This document shows positions 8,613 through 15,768 of a stretch of 64,000 bases of DNA, one piece after another. The stretch comes from Eubacterium uniforme (lineage in GTDB: Bacteria; Bacillota; Clostridia; Lachnospirales; Lachnospiraceae): positions 1 to 64,000 of the forward strand of contig NZ_FUXZ01000003.1 of NCBI RefSeq assembly GCF_900167115.1, written 5' to 3'. Below the pieces are notes generated by a model. That model saw nothing but the letters and a program-made list of their open reading frames with translations, was not told the DNA's origin and did no database searches. Positions within the stretch are counted from its first letter, which is position 1. Every line of letters starts with the position of its first letter. The position numbers were made by a program, and so were the translations under genes.

Positions 8613-9395
8613 TTACAATTTTTTATCTGCTTTACTCGTCTTCGTTTTTTTACCTCTCGTTTCTACAGGATCATCCATTAATTCAAAAACTTCAAGAATA
8701 GAAAGTTCTGTTCCTTCAGGATATCTTTCCATAACTTTCTTTATTGCATCATTAATACCAAATTCATCATCTATAATTGTAATATTACAATTATTATCTT
8801 CATCTTCTTTAACACCAATAGTTTTTCTACTAAGAACAATTTCATCTGGCATATATTTACCGCAAATTTGGCAAGTATAATTATCTCGTATTTTTACTTT
8901 TTGTTTTAATTTTGGTGTTAAGAGCTTTCTTTGATTTTTTTGATGATATTGTTTTAGGGTACATTCATAGTTAATGCTGCGTAGTTCTTCTTCTCTTTTT
9001 AATAATGTTTCGTATGATGCAGACCATTGTGATTGAAGTACCTCTTCTTTATATAAGTTTTTCAATTTAGTTACTGTTCTTACTAGTAGTAATTGATAAG
9101 TATTACTATCATCTAATATCTTATTAAATTGCCCTTTTCGATATTTTTTTAATATACTTTTATTAATTTTTTCTGTACATTCTTTTTTCCAATTAATAAC
9201 TTTATTTTCATGCTCTTGTATTAATCTAAATCCACCACTACATAGAAATTTATCTATTTCGTCATTTATATCTACGTTTCTCTTTCCTGTAATATCATGA
9301 TAGCGATAAAAATACGGGTATATAAAGGGATTTCGTAAAATACAATACAGAACAATACAAATACTAATTATAATTAATAATATATATATTTCCAT
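8613..9395 (-). CDS. Membrane-anchored protein with an incomplete HNH-like motif
   Basis: The 260-residue product has one N-terminal membrane helix (about 3-20) and a long charged helical part. At 159-182 a segment resembles the start of an HNH endonuclease: LTPKLKQKVKIRDNYTC, then QICGKYMPDE, with Cys175 and Cys178 as a zinc knuckle. The family's next elements, HIDH, the SKGG turn and the second Cys pair, are absent. An acidic tail with no HNH residues takes their place, followed by a basic end (TRGKKTKTSKADKKL). Either the nuclease was destroyed by deletion and fused to another tail, or only the knuckle is kept for binding. Catalytic activity is unlikely. Confidence 0.55.
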   Translation of the reverse strand: MEIYILLIIISICIVLYCILRNPFIYPYFYRYHDITGKRNVDINDEIDKFLCSGGFRLIQEHENKVINWKKECTEKINKSILKKYRKGQFNKILDDSNTYQLLLVRTVTKLKNLYKEEVLQSQWSASYETLLKREEELRSINYECTLKQYHQKNQRKLLTPKLKQKVKIRDNYTCQICGKYMPDEIVLSRKTIGVKEDEDNNCNITIIDDEFGINDAIKKVMERYPEGTELSILEVFELMDDPVETRGKKTKTSKADKKL

Positions 9396-9432
9396 TTTTA
9401 TTCCTCTAATTTTTTTATATTTAATTATGATT

Positions 9433-9567
9433 TTATTTTCCTGTCACTACTACCATTTTCGGTGGTAGTGAAAACTTATAGCATATTCTAAATACATTAT
9501 CAAAAATGATACAGCCTTTCCCTTTGGGTATCGCTCCTATATCATTCATAACAAGTTGTCCGTGCAT
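9433..9567 (-). CDS. Tiny 44-residue hypothetical protein
   Basis: ATG at 9567 has an AAGGAAG site five bases upstream. The product begins MHGQLVMNDIGAIPKGKG and ends KMVVVTGK, with a hydrophobic, beta-type middle. It is not recognised. A hairpin with arms near 9445-9455 and 9463-9470 lies in its 3' end and could also serve transcription. Support is the ribosome site and the fit between neighbouring same-strand genes. Confidence 0.5.
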   Translation of the reverse strand: MHGQLVMNDIGAIPKGKGCIIFDNVFRICYKFSLPPKMVVVTGK

Positions 9568-9633
9568 TTTACTTCCTTTCTATCTGTGAAGTATTCCGAT
9601 TCTTCATATTCGTCATCTTCGTTCGAACCAACT

Positions 9634-9664
9634 AAAAAGGAGCTGATTATGAACAGCTCCTTTA
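9634..9664. terminator. Terminator hairpin between tiny genes
   Basis: AAAGGAGCTG and CAGCTCCTTT form a 10-bp stem around ATTATGAA. On the minus strand it is followed by TTTTTAG, ending the 32-residue gene; it can also work on the plus strand. Confidence 0.75.
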
Positions 9665-9689
9665 ATAGTGATATTGTTTTCTTTTTAGA

Positions 9690-9788
9690 TTATTTATTAT
9701 TTTCTTTTGTCTTTTTTAAGGCTTCAAGATATTTCTTTAATCTGTTTTCCTGAGCTTTTTTATCCATTTTTTCAACAGTTATTTTCAT
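9690..9788 (-). CDS. Tiny 32-residue Lys-rich helical protein
   Basis: ATG at 9788 follows a GAAAGGAAGTGAATAGA ribosome site. The peptide opens MKITVEKMDKKAQENRLKKY and ends TKENNK, an amphipathic, strongly basic helix. It has its own strong terminator at 9634-9664, which supports expression as a discrete unit. Function is unknown. Confidence 0.55.
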   Translation of the reverse strand: MKITVEKMDKKAQENRLKKYLEALKKTKENNK

Positions 9789-9829
9789 TCTATTCACTTC
9801 CTTTCTATTTTTTAGTCTGCTCTTTTTAA

Positions 9830-10384
9830 TCATCTTGATCTACCACGAAGAATAAGATTATTATTTCGTTCAGGTTGAATAGCATGTTCTACTTCACATA
9901 GTTCAAATTCATAAAAACCATCTGGTTCTTCAACTATCACATATTCACCTTCTTCATTTTCTTCCTCTTCGTAATCATAACATTCAAGTTTGTCTATTTT
10001 ATTTTTCTCATATCGTAAATATTCAGCAAATTCCATACCACATTCATCAGACCATGCTTCTATTTCTACATTAAACATATCACACGCTTCTTTATACGTT
10101 ATTGGTATTATTTCCTTATTTTTTAATCTATCATTTATATCCCAACGTTCTGGTGCTATTTGCATACTTACTGCATTATCATATAATGCTGAAAATAATG
10201 ACCATTTACATTCACCAATCAGGCTATATAAATATTGATTATCATTACTATCTAATAATTCTTCACTTACTGAAGCTCCTCTTCCTATCCAGTATATTCC
10301 TTTCTGTTTTAGAGCATTAATAAATGATTCGCAATTATCCTTTTCTCCTCTAACTCTCATTTGAAAAGTACAACAATTTGCCAT
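9830..10384 (-). CDS. YubB-type ferredoxin-like-fold protein (Api92-like)
   Basis: The 184-residue protein opens MANCCTFQMRVRG, followed by an alpha-beta unit (ESFINALKQKGIYWIGRGA) and FSALYDNAVSMQIAPERWD. This is the plan of the YubB/Api92 ferredoxin-like family found on conjugative plasmids, of unknown biochemical role. An ELCEVEHA end and an acidic EEEENEEGEY stretch come next. The final residues are ILRGRSR, the shared basic tail. A Trp-rich surface is conserved. Family assignment is by overall resemblance. Confidence 0.5.
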   Translation of the reverse strand: MANCCTFQMRVRGEKDNCESFINALKQKGIYWIGRGASVSEELLDSNDNQYLYSLIGECKWSLFSALYDNAVSMQIAPERWDINDRLKNKEIIPITYKEACDMFNVEIEAWSDECGMEFAEYLRYEKNKIDKLECYDYEEEENEEGEYVIVEEPDGFYEFELCEVEHAIQPERNNNLILRGRSR

Positions 10385-10396
10385 TTTTTAACCTTT

Positions 10397-11440
10397 CTAA
10401 ATGCTTTTACCTCTATTACCAATATTTCTGTCATCCATAGATTTAACATAATTTTCTCGACTATTCCACTCTAATACAAGCTTCTTTTCTGAATCATATT
10501 TATATACATGATCTGATAAATAATCTGTATTTTCTACGCAAGATTCATTAATCTCGTTAATCATTGCATTAATTTCTTCACTATCCATCATTTTATTATC
10601 CTTTAATGGAATAATAATCACCTCATGGATAGATGAAGGAATTATCATAAAATCACCTTCAAGTTTTTCTGAAATTTCATCCATTACTTTCTGTGATGTT
10701 ATGCAAACAGAACCATCATATCCATTTGCTGATGATAATACATACATAGGAATAACTGAATCATTAGATAATCTTCCATATTCGTCGTTAAACATCATTT
10801 CAGCTATTGCAGGCTCCATTCCTGAATCGCTCATGCTATTAATAAACATATCTTTTAACACATCATGCATAGATTTAAATGTTGGCTTATAGTGGCTTTC
10901 AAAATTAGCTTCAGCTGTCTTTTTTAATGTTTCATAATTAATTCCAATCAAGCTCATGTGATTATTATTAATATGAATACTAGCTACTCCTTTTTCGTCA
11001 TTTTTAAAGTCCTTTACTATGATTTTGTATGTAATAGCCAAATCATTAGAATATAATTCATGTGGAGCAAATTTTAACCTATCTGCATTCTTTTTAGCAT
11101 TACATAATACAGGAACAATTTTATCTTTTAAATTTTCAAAATTAAAGTAATCCTTACTAATAAAATTAATATCATCATCCTTTGCTGCATCAAGATAATG
11201 CTTAGACATGAGTTTTAATGTATTATCAATTGAATCACCATCTTTATAAAATTTATAATACTGATCTAAATAAATTGTTGGTATAATTACCGAACCGTTA
11301 TTTATTAAAAGTGTCTCTCTTCTCACATCATTATTTTTTAAAGCTAATTCAAACTCCAGCTTAGCATTACTATATTCTTCAGGTAAATAATCTAATACAT
11401 GTTCTCTTACATATTCCTTATATTCATCTATACTTAACAT
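10397..11440 (-). CDS. DUF5688 family protein
   Basis: The 347-residue protein has the DUF5688 layout. An N-terminal MLSIDEYKEYVREHVLDYLPEEY is given here by its start MLSIDEYKEYV, then PTIYLDQYYKFYKDG, a central FKNDEKGVASIHINNNHM strand region, and VLSSANGYDG with the basic helix after it. The family is common on accessory elements of gut Clostridia and has no known function. A CTCC-type ribosome site (AGGAGG) precedes the ATG. It ends NIGNRGKSI, a variant of the shared tail. It lies 12 bases upstream of the YubB-like gene and is probably co-transcribed with the 37-residue gene before it. Confidence 0.7.
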   Translation of the reverse strand: MLSIDEYKEYVREHVLDYLPEEYSNAKLEFELALKNNDVRRETLLINNGSVIIPTIYLDQYYKFYKDGDSIDNTLKLMSKHYLDAAKDDDINFISKDYFNFENLKDKIVPVLCNAKKNADRLKFAPHELYSNDLAITYKIIVKDFKNDEKGVASIHINNNHMSLIGINYETLKKTAEANFESHYKPTFKSMHDVLKDMFINSMSDSGMEPAIAEMMFNDEYGRLSNDSVIPMYVLSSANGYDGSVCITSQKVMDEISEKLEGDFMIIPSSIHEVIIIPLKDNKMMDSEEINAMINEINESCVENTDYLSDHVYKYDSEKKLVLEWNSRENYVKSMDDRNIGNRGKSI

Positions 11441-11520
11441 TTAATACCTCCTTATGCTTCTTCCTATACTTTCTTTCAAAATAATTTAAACAAAACTTTA
11501 TTTCATCCTCTCCAACCAGT

Positions 11521-11634
11521 TTACGGATCCTTACCACTACGCCTGGGTGAATGTCTTGAATAGATTATCACTTCATCATCTTCGGTTATTACAGCATAAT
11601 AATTTTTCGATTCAATAATATTCTTACTAACCAT
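11521..11634 (-). CDS. Tiny 37-residue protein at the head of the leftward operon
   Basis: ATG at 11634 has a GAAAGGAG site six bases upstream. The peptide begins MVSKNIIESKNYYAVITEDD and ends SRHSPRRSGKDP, with a beta-hairpin-like middle and a basic end. It is the first gene after the promoter at about 11752 and the attenuator-like hairpin at 11669-11692. That position suits a leader or regulatory peptide. No family recognised. Confidence 0.6.
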   Translation of the reverse strand: MVSKNIIESKNYYAVITEDDEVIIYSRHSPRRSGKDP

Positions 11635-11668
11635 GTGCTCTCCTTTCTTTAATTTTAGGTATACAAAA

Positions 11669-11692
11669 GGAGCCGACCAAAAGGTCAGCTCC
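11669..11692 (-). terminator. Leader terminator/attenuator-like hairpin
   Basis: GGAGC(T)GACC and GGTC(G)GCTCC form a stem around TTTT on the minus strand, followed by TTTTG. It lies between the promoter at 11752 and the ribosome site of the 37-residue gene, so read-through control is plausible. Confidence 0.55.
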
Positions 11693-11751
11693 AATAGATA
11701 AAAAATATTTAACGAATGAGAATTTCTTATATCTCATACTTTTACATTTTA

Positions 11752-11803
11752 ATTATACCACAAAATTTTAGTCCGTTTAGTACAAGTTTAGTACATTTAG
11801 TCC
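11752..11803 (-). promoter_or_regulatory. Extended -10 promoter overlapped by four TTTAGT repeats
   Basis: On the minus strand TGGTATAAT (TATAAT at 11757-11752) is an extended -10. No good -35 is present. In its place, four plus-strand TTTAGT(C/A)C units start at 11767, 11776, 11787 and 11796, spaced 9, 11 and 9 bases, i.e. two pairs 20 bases apart. They are likely binding sites for a regulator, or for ParR or Rep, covering the promoter of the leftward operon. Confidence 0.55.
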
Positions 11804-11863
11804 GCTTTTTGAATTTTTTTATAAAAATCATTGCTATTTTTAAGCTTTTATGCTATTTTATAG

Positions 11864-11942
11864 ATGTGCATATTAAATTTATCCAGATTTAATGCACTTT
11901 TCGAGTTTATAAAAAGGAGAGCATTATTGCTTTCCTTTTTTT
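11864..11942 (+). ncRNA. Candidate small structured RNA with intrinsic terminator
   Basis: A plus-strand promoter-like pair, TTGCTA (11831-11836) and TATTTT (11854-11859) with 17 bases between, precedes a hairpin at 11866-11897 (GTGCAT..TTAAAT pairing with ATTTAATGCAC). A terminator then follows at 11911-11942: AAAGGAGAGCA pairing with TGCTTTCCTTT with one G-T pair, then a T run. About 75-80 bases with two hairpins in a rep/par hub resembles plasmid control RNAs. No antisense target was found. Confidence 0.4.
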
Positions 11943-12037
11943 ATTGCCAAATTTACCTATAATAAATATTATATGTTTTTTCTTTTTTAGAGGTATATAT
12001 TATATTTAGATATATTTAATAATAAGATAATTTATAA

Positions 12038-12079
12038 ACAGATACTTTTATAGACCATTAGAAGTATCTGTTTTTCTTT
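12038..12079 (+). terminator. Rightward terminator in the rep/par hub
   Basis: ACAGATACTT (12038-12047) pairs with AAGTATCTGT, followed by TTTTCTTTT on the plus strand. No plus-strand protein gene feeds it, so it either ends an RNA started to its left or insulates the iterons. Confidence 0.7.
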
Positions 12080-12112
12080 TATTTTCAACACTTTTTATTT
12101 TTTGTATTTCTC

Positions 12113-12225
12113 AAATTTACACCATTTTTATATAACCCTACATAAATTTACACCATTTATTATTTTTATAAAACATAGAATTACACTCTTTTTAATTTAC
12201 CCTGCATGGATTTACACCCTTTTTA
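12113..12225. repeat. Iteron array, candidate replication origin or partition site
   Basis: Four copies of a motif close to ATTTACACC(A/C)TTTTT have TTACAC at 12117, 12148, 12181 and 12212, spaced 31, 33 and 31 bases (about three helical turns). The third is degenerate. Copies two and four also share an upstream ACCCT(A/G)CAT block. A further TTACACC sits in the hairpin at 12354-12386. Closely phased direct repeats next to a Rep-like gene and ParMR are typical of iteron origins or ParR-bound centromeres. Confidence 0.65.
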
Positions 12226-12353
12226 CAAAATAAAAAAGACTACCATCTACTTTCTGGAGCAAATCGCAGCCTTTTATACATAAAAATTCTATTTTTGTTT
12301 TGATAGCATTTATATCATCATTAAATAACTCATGTTCAGACACGCAAAATAGA

Positions 12354-12386
12354 CTTACACCTAACTAATTATAGATTAGATGTAAG
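12354..12386. terminator. Hairpin at the end of the rep/par operon
   Basis: CTTACA(C)CTAA pairs with TTAG(A)TGTAAG over an 11-base loop, overlapping the last codons and stop of the Rep-like gene. The T-run is poor. It contains an iteron-like TTACACC, so it may be a protein site as well as, or instead of, a terminator. Confidence 0.4.
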
Positions 12387-13187
12387 TATTCTATGGAATA
12401 ATTTACTATTTAATTCCTTTTCCTGATATTGTACAAAGATATTGTTGAAGAAAGTTTCTATATTACCCTCTATACGCTTTGCATATTGCCTTATAAGGCC
12501 TGCAACATCAATTATAACAGTTTCCTCTGCTTTAATCTTAAAACGGCTTATAAGCCTTCTTATTAGGTGTATATTGTATGTCTCTCCATAATTACCATTC
12601 TCTTCCATGAATCCAAGCTTATGGAAATGAATTACATGATTTCTTTCTTCAGCATAAAACAACTCTGAATCCATTAATTTTTTAATATACAATCTAATGG
12701 TTCTACTCTTGATCATAAATAGTTCTTTTATCAACTTAAAAAACTCTTTTGTCTTTTTTCGATACGATACTACCGAATTATTAGATGTACCTGAAAAAGA
12801 TAATAACTTTAAAAGGAGAAGAATCTCTCCTGCTTTTAATCTGTTAAGATTAGATAAAGATAATGCCTTTTTTGAAATATCAATATATCCATTATCCATA
12901 TCTTCTTCATTATTATTTCTTACTATAAAATCATGATAGTACTCATTCTTAGTATTTTTAGAATGAATAACTAATCCTTTTCTTTCAAGCCCTTCTATTG
13001 CATTGTAAAAGCTTTTTTTAGTTATATTAAGAGCATTTATAGTTTCTGTCATTCTAACAGCTTTAACGCATCCAAATGTATCCTGGCATTTAACTAAAAA
13101 CATATATAGCATTATTTCTGATTTTGTAACTTTTGATTTTATTAAATTATCTATATTTCTTCTATTAAACTTATCCATCGTATTCAT
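12369..13187 (-). CDS. Winged-helix replication-initiator-like protein
   Basis: The 272-residue basic protein has an N-terminal winged-helix pattern (KVTKSEIMLYMFLVKCQDTF, then ALNITKKSFYNAIEGLERKGLV) and a second similar unit further on (KSRTIRLYIKKLMDSELFY). Two wHTH units are the plan of many plasmid Rep proteins. The iterons lie 140 to 250 bases downstream. It is last in the par operon and its ATG shares one base with the previous stop (TAATG). Rep function is inferred from fold pattern and context; a transcription regulator of the same fold is the alternative. Confidence 0.5.
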   Translation of the reverse strand: MNTMDKFNRRNIDNLIKSKVTKSEIMLYMFLVKCQDTFGCVKAVRMTETINALNITKKSFYNAIEGLERKGLVIHSKNTKNEYYHDFIVRNNNEEDMDNGYIDISKKALSLSNLNRLKAGEILLLLKLLSFSGTSNNSVVSYRKKTKEFFKLIKELFMIKSRTIRLYIKKLMDSELFYAEERNHVIHFHKLGFMEENGNYGETYNIHLIRRLISRFKIKAEETVIIDVAGLIRQYAKRIEGNIETFFNNIFVQYQEKELNSKLFHRILTSNL

Positions 13188-13552
13188 TATTCCTTTTCGA
13201 GCTTATATTTTTTTCCATATGCCATGCTTAAATTAACAAAAGCTTGTGCATCCTTTTCTGAATTAAATTCAGCAACCACGTCGTCATTTCTTTCTATTAT
13301 TTTTATTTTACATTTATGTGGTTCTTCTTCTGGAATATTCAAAAATTCATATATAGTTTTTTTATACAATTTTATATTATCGGAAACATACTTATTCATT
13401 CCCATATTAACTATTTTTTGAAATAGTTCTTCTTCTGTTTTAGGTAATTCCATGATATTATCATTTTCTTCTAATATTCTTAATTTTTCCATAATATCAA
13501 GCAATTCTTCATGTTTACTTTTACTAATCTTAATCTTTACATTATATTCCAT
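13187..13552 (-). CDS. Hypothetical protein of the rep/par operon
   Basis: The 121-residue protein is not recognised. It has a charged helix (KSKHEELLDIMEKLRILEEN), a conserved-looking FQKIVNMGMNKYV helix, and a C-terminal beta-alpha unit (IIERNDDVVAEFNSEKDAQAFV). It lies between ParR and the Rep-like gene, eight bases after the first and sharing a base with the second. That placement suggests an accessory role in replication or segregation. No signal peptide or membrane helix. Confidence 0.6.
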   Translation of the reverse strand: MEYNVKIKISKSKHEELLDIMEKLRILEENDNIMELPKTEEELFQKIVNMGMNKYVSDNIKLYKKTIYEFLNIPEEEPHKCKIKIIERNDDVVAEFNSEKDAQAFVNLSMAYGKKYKLEKE

Positions 13553-13560
13553 AAATTCTC

Positions 13561-13890
13561 CTAAACATCAAGTGAATTAAGAAAATCATCCATCATCTTA
13601 TCGCCTTCACTTTTTTCTTCGTATTCTTCTGATATTGTTTCTATAACATCATCAATTGATTTATCTTCTGGTATTTCATCAATAGTTTCATAAACTGTCT
13701 TTTTACCTAATGTTTTTATGATAATATCCAATTTATTAGAAATACTTTGTAATTTAATATCTTCATTCATCTTTATACAATCTTTAATATATCTTGATTT
13801 ATGACTTTGAGACGATACCTTATTCCATAAAAGTCTATCTTCAGGGTTTTCTAAATTAAATCTTATAGTAATATTTTCATATTTATTCAT
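13561..13890 (-). CDS. parR: ParR-like DNA-binding adaptor of the ParM system
   Basis: This 109-residue protein directly follows ParM by five bases. The N-terminus has a ribbon-helix-helix-like pattern (ENITIRFNLENPEDRLLW, then SHKSRYIKDCIK). The C-terminus is long, acidic and probably disordered, ending EKSEGDKMMDDFLNSLDV. ParR proteins bind centromere repeats through an RHH domain and use their C-termini to cap ParM filaments; both parts fit. Identification rests on gene order and architecture. Confidence 0.7.
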   Translation of the reverse strand: MNKYENITIRFNLENPEDRLLWNKVSSQSHKSRYIKDCIKMNEDIKLQSISNKLDIIIKTLGKKTVYETIDEIPEDKSIDDVIETISEEYEEKSEGDKMMDDFLNSLDV

Positions 13891-13895
13891 ATTTA

Positions 13896-14795
13896 TTACC
13901 TCGATGCTAACAATTCATATCCTGATGCATTAAAAAATATGTTTTCAACGAAATCAGTTGTTGATTTATTAGTTTCAACATAATTCTTAATTACTGTACT
14001 TCCACCACCGCAATATATTACATTATCAGCAATTCCCTTAGCTCTTAATTCTTCTAAATAATTATTCAAGAATAATCGAATTAATTTTTGAACAAATTTT
14101 ACTTTGTCTGCTGATAATGATACTTTTTTGTTTTGAAAAATGTCCTGTACCATATCTTCAGAAATATCTTCAGCATATTTATTCATATAAAATTTTCTTA
14201 TTTCATTTATTAACTCCAATGTCCCTTTTTTATCTACAGAAAAACATTGATCATGAAGTGCTTTGCCTTCATTAAATGTAATCACATCAATAGTTCTGCT
14301 TCCAAAATCAACTATTGAAATCTTATCACTTAGATAATCGCCAAACTTTTCTGCTATTGCAGGAAATCCTTGTGGAAACACTTTTACCTCTTTTACATCA
14401 ACTAAATATCTTTTACCTTCAAACTTAAAATCTAAATGTCTATTTTTTAATAAATATTTTTTGAATTTATCCTTTTGTTCTGTAAAAAATGAATATGGTA
14501 AACCAACACATAATACCACATTAGAGGCTTTAGCCATACGCTCTTTTTTTAATTCACGAGCTAAAGCAGCTAATGTTAAGATAAAGTATTCTTCATTGGT
14601 AGTCTTATCAGCTCCATGCTCGGTTCTATTCTGCCCTATTACAAAAACTCTATTATCATAAATTAAAATATCATCAGAAAAAGGCGGTTCAATTGGTTGC
14701 TCCTTAATTCCCGATTTAAAAATAGTTTTACTAGTTTTCATGAAACCATATCCATGATCTATGCCGATATAAGTCTTCTCATTTTTCTTAATCAT
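13896..14795 (-). CDS. parM: ParM/StbA-like actin-family plasmid segregation protein
   Basis: The ATG at 14795 has an AAGGAG site eight bases upstream, giving 299 residues. Actin-type nucleotide motifs are visible: phosphate-1 GIDHGYGFMKTS, phosphate-2 SIVDFGSRTIDV, and the adenosine loop YCGGGSTVIKN. LPYSFFTEQKD and a Lys-rich FKKYLLKNRHLDFKFEG region are shared with ParM-like proteins. ParM polymerises to push sister plasmids apart, with ParR and a centromere. A further upstream start at 14819 lacks a ribosome site. The gene overlaps the sigma-like gene by 8 bases, so it is part of one operon. Presence of ParM means the element is, or recently was, an autonomous low-copy plasmid. Confidence 0.85.
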   Translation of the reverse strand: MIKKNEKTYIGIDHGYGFMKTSKTIFKSGIKEQPIEPPFSDDILIYDNRVFVIGQNRTEHGADKTTNEEYFILTLAALARELKKERMAKASNVVLCVGLPYSFFTEQKDKFKKYLLKNRHLDFKFEGKRYLVDVKEVKVFPQGFPAIAEKFGDYLSDKISIVDFGSRTIDVITFNEGKALHDQCFSVDKKGTLELINEIRKFYMNKYAEDISEDMVQDIFQNKKVSLSADKVKFVQKLIRLFLNNYLEELRAKGIADNVIYCGGGSTVIKNYVETNKSTTDFVENIFFNASGYELLASR

Positions 14796-15393
14796 AAAAA
14801 TTCTCCTTTTCAACGTCAAATATAGTTCTTTGAATATTTTCTTTTTCTTCGTTAAATATTATTTTTTTATCTTTATTCCTGGCTAAATGAAGATTGTTAT
14901 ATTGACTATTAAATAATTTAACAATGTCTTCAATACCATTATTTAGAATATTCATTACTTGCCTATGTGATAATTTGTTTTCATCATGTTCTAGTTCATA
15001 CCAAGAATACTTTAATCTATATTTTTTATTCAATACATCCTGCGTTAGCAGATCTAAACACGAAAAACAAATATCAACTCTTTTTATTTCTTCTAGCTTA
15101 TCTAAATAATCTTCGTACATAACTAAATATTGATTTTTAGATTCTTCTAGAATCTTATTTGTTTTATCAATAATGTCAAACAAATCTGATTTACTTCCAG
15201 ATGAACTTATTTTGTCCGTACTAGCTAGTGGTGATTTCATTTGTAATGAACTAAATAAGTCTTCTCTTAATGTTTCATCTTTCTCTTCAATATCTAGTAT
15301 CTTACGTTTTAATAACATGGTTGCATCCCATATTTTTTGTTCTAAATCAGGATGAGATAAATAATACTTAACTGTATCATTTCTTATTTCCAT
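14788..15393 (-). CDS. Sigma-70 region 4-like / RinA-like protein
   Basis: The 201-residue protein has a helical N-terminal half with a Ser-rich spacer (SSSGSKSDLFD). A C-terminal segment resembles sigma region 4 or phage late regulators: LLTQDVLNKKYRLKYSWYEL, then LSHRQVMNILNNGIEDIV, i.e. the W-E-L and HTH recognition-helix pattern. It overlaps the HTH gene by 17 bases and ParM by 8. Proteins of this type occur in phage and plasmid control regions, so it may regulate this operon. Moderate certainty on fold, low on function. Confidence 0.5.
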   Translation of the reverse strand: MEIRNDTVKYYLSHPDLEQKIWDATMLLKRKILDIEEKDETLREDLFSSLQMKSPLASTDKISSSGSKSDLFDIIDKTNKILEESKNQYLVMYEDYLDKLEEIKRVDICFSCLDLLTQDVLNKKYRLKYSWYELEHDENKLSHRQVMNILNNGIEDIVKLFNSQYNNLHLARNKDKKIIFNEEKENIQRTIFDVEKENFYD

Positions 15394-15709
15394 CTATCTC
15401 TCCTTTAGTATTATCATTAATTATTTTCTTCACAGCATCAAAATATACATCCAATCTATCTGATATAGCTTTAATTGACATTCCCTGTTTTCTTAATAAC
15501 AAGACTTGACTTATTATTAATTCATTTTGAGATTTACTCTTATTTGATATTTTTTCTGCTATATCAGCACTATACGGATCACATCTTTTCATTTCTCTGC
15601 TTATACTACTTTGATTCAATCCTAATATTGAAGCCATCTTTTTTTGAGATATACCTTTATTATTTAATGCTTCAATTTCTTTACGAATCTCGTAATTAAT
15701 CTTTGCCAT
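15377..15709 (-). CDS. IS30-type helix-turn-helix regulator (no transposase domain)
   Basis: The 110-residue protein opens MAKINYEIRKEIEALNNKG, then ISQKKMASILGLNQSSISREM, the N-terminal HTH of IS30-family transposases. The integrase catalytic core is absent. A second HTH-like unit (GMSIKAISDRLDVYFDAVKK) follows. The ATG has an AAAGGTG site. It is first in the rep/par operon, so it is most likely a repressor or copy-control protein rather than a transposase remnant. Confidence 0.65.
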   Translation of the reverse strand: MAKINYEIRKEIEALNNKGISQKKMASILGLNQSSISREMKRCDPYSADIAEKISNKSKSQNELIISQVLLLRKQGMSIKAISDRLDVYFDAVKKIINDNTKGEIDGNKK

Positions 15710-15723
15710 TCTACATCACCTTT

Positions 15724-15768
15724 AAAATAAAAAAATTGCATAGAATAGTTAAAAACTACTCTATGCAA
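15724..15768 (-). terminator. Strong terminator between operon promoter and first gene
   Basis: TTGCATAGA(G)TAGTT and its partner (15736-15750 with 15754-15768) form a 15-bp stem with one mismatch, followed on the minus strand by TTTTTTTATTTT. It lies just upstream of the IS30-type HTH gene. Minus-strand transcription from a possible promoter (TTGTTA at 15803-15798, TATAGA at 15779-15774) would have to pass it. It may attenuate the rep/par operon. Confidence 0.7.

Noticed and set aside
9445-9470. CACTACTACCA/TGGTAGTG hairpin as a separate terminator
   Set aside because: It lies inside the 44-residue frame, has a three-base bulge and lacks a T-run.
9570-9640. Acidic frame SNEDDEYEESEYF on the minus strand
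   Set aside because: Composition looks coding but no start codon or ribosome site exists in frame; it overlaps the start of the 44-residue gene and a terminator.
12230-12290. Imperfect AAAGGCT/AGTCTTT pairing as a terminator of the rep operon
   Set aside because: Seven-base stem with a G-T pair and a 28-base loop; the T-run is good but the stem is too weak to list.
15377-15709. IS30 transposase remnant
   Set aside because: The frame is complete, has a good ribosome site and is embedded in an overlapping operon; it is a regulator, not a decayed insertion sequence.
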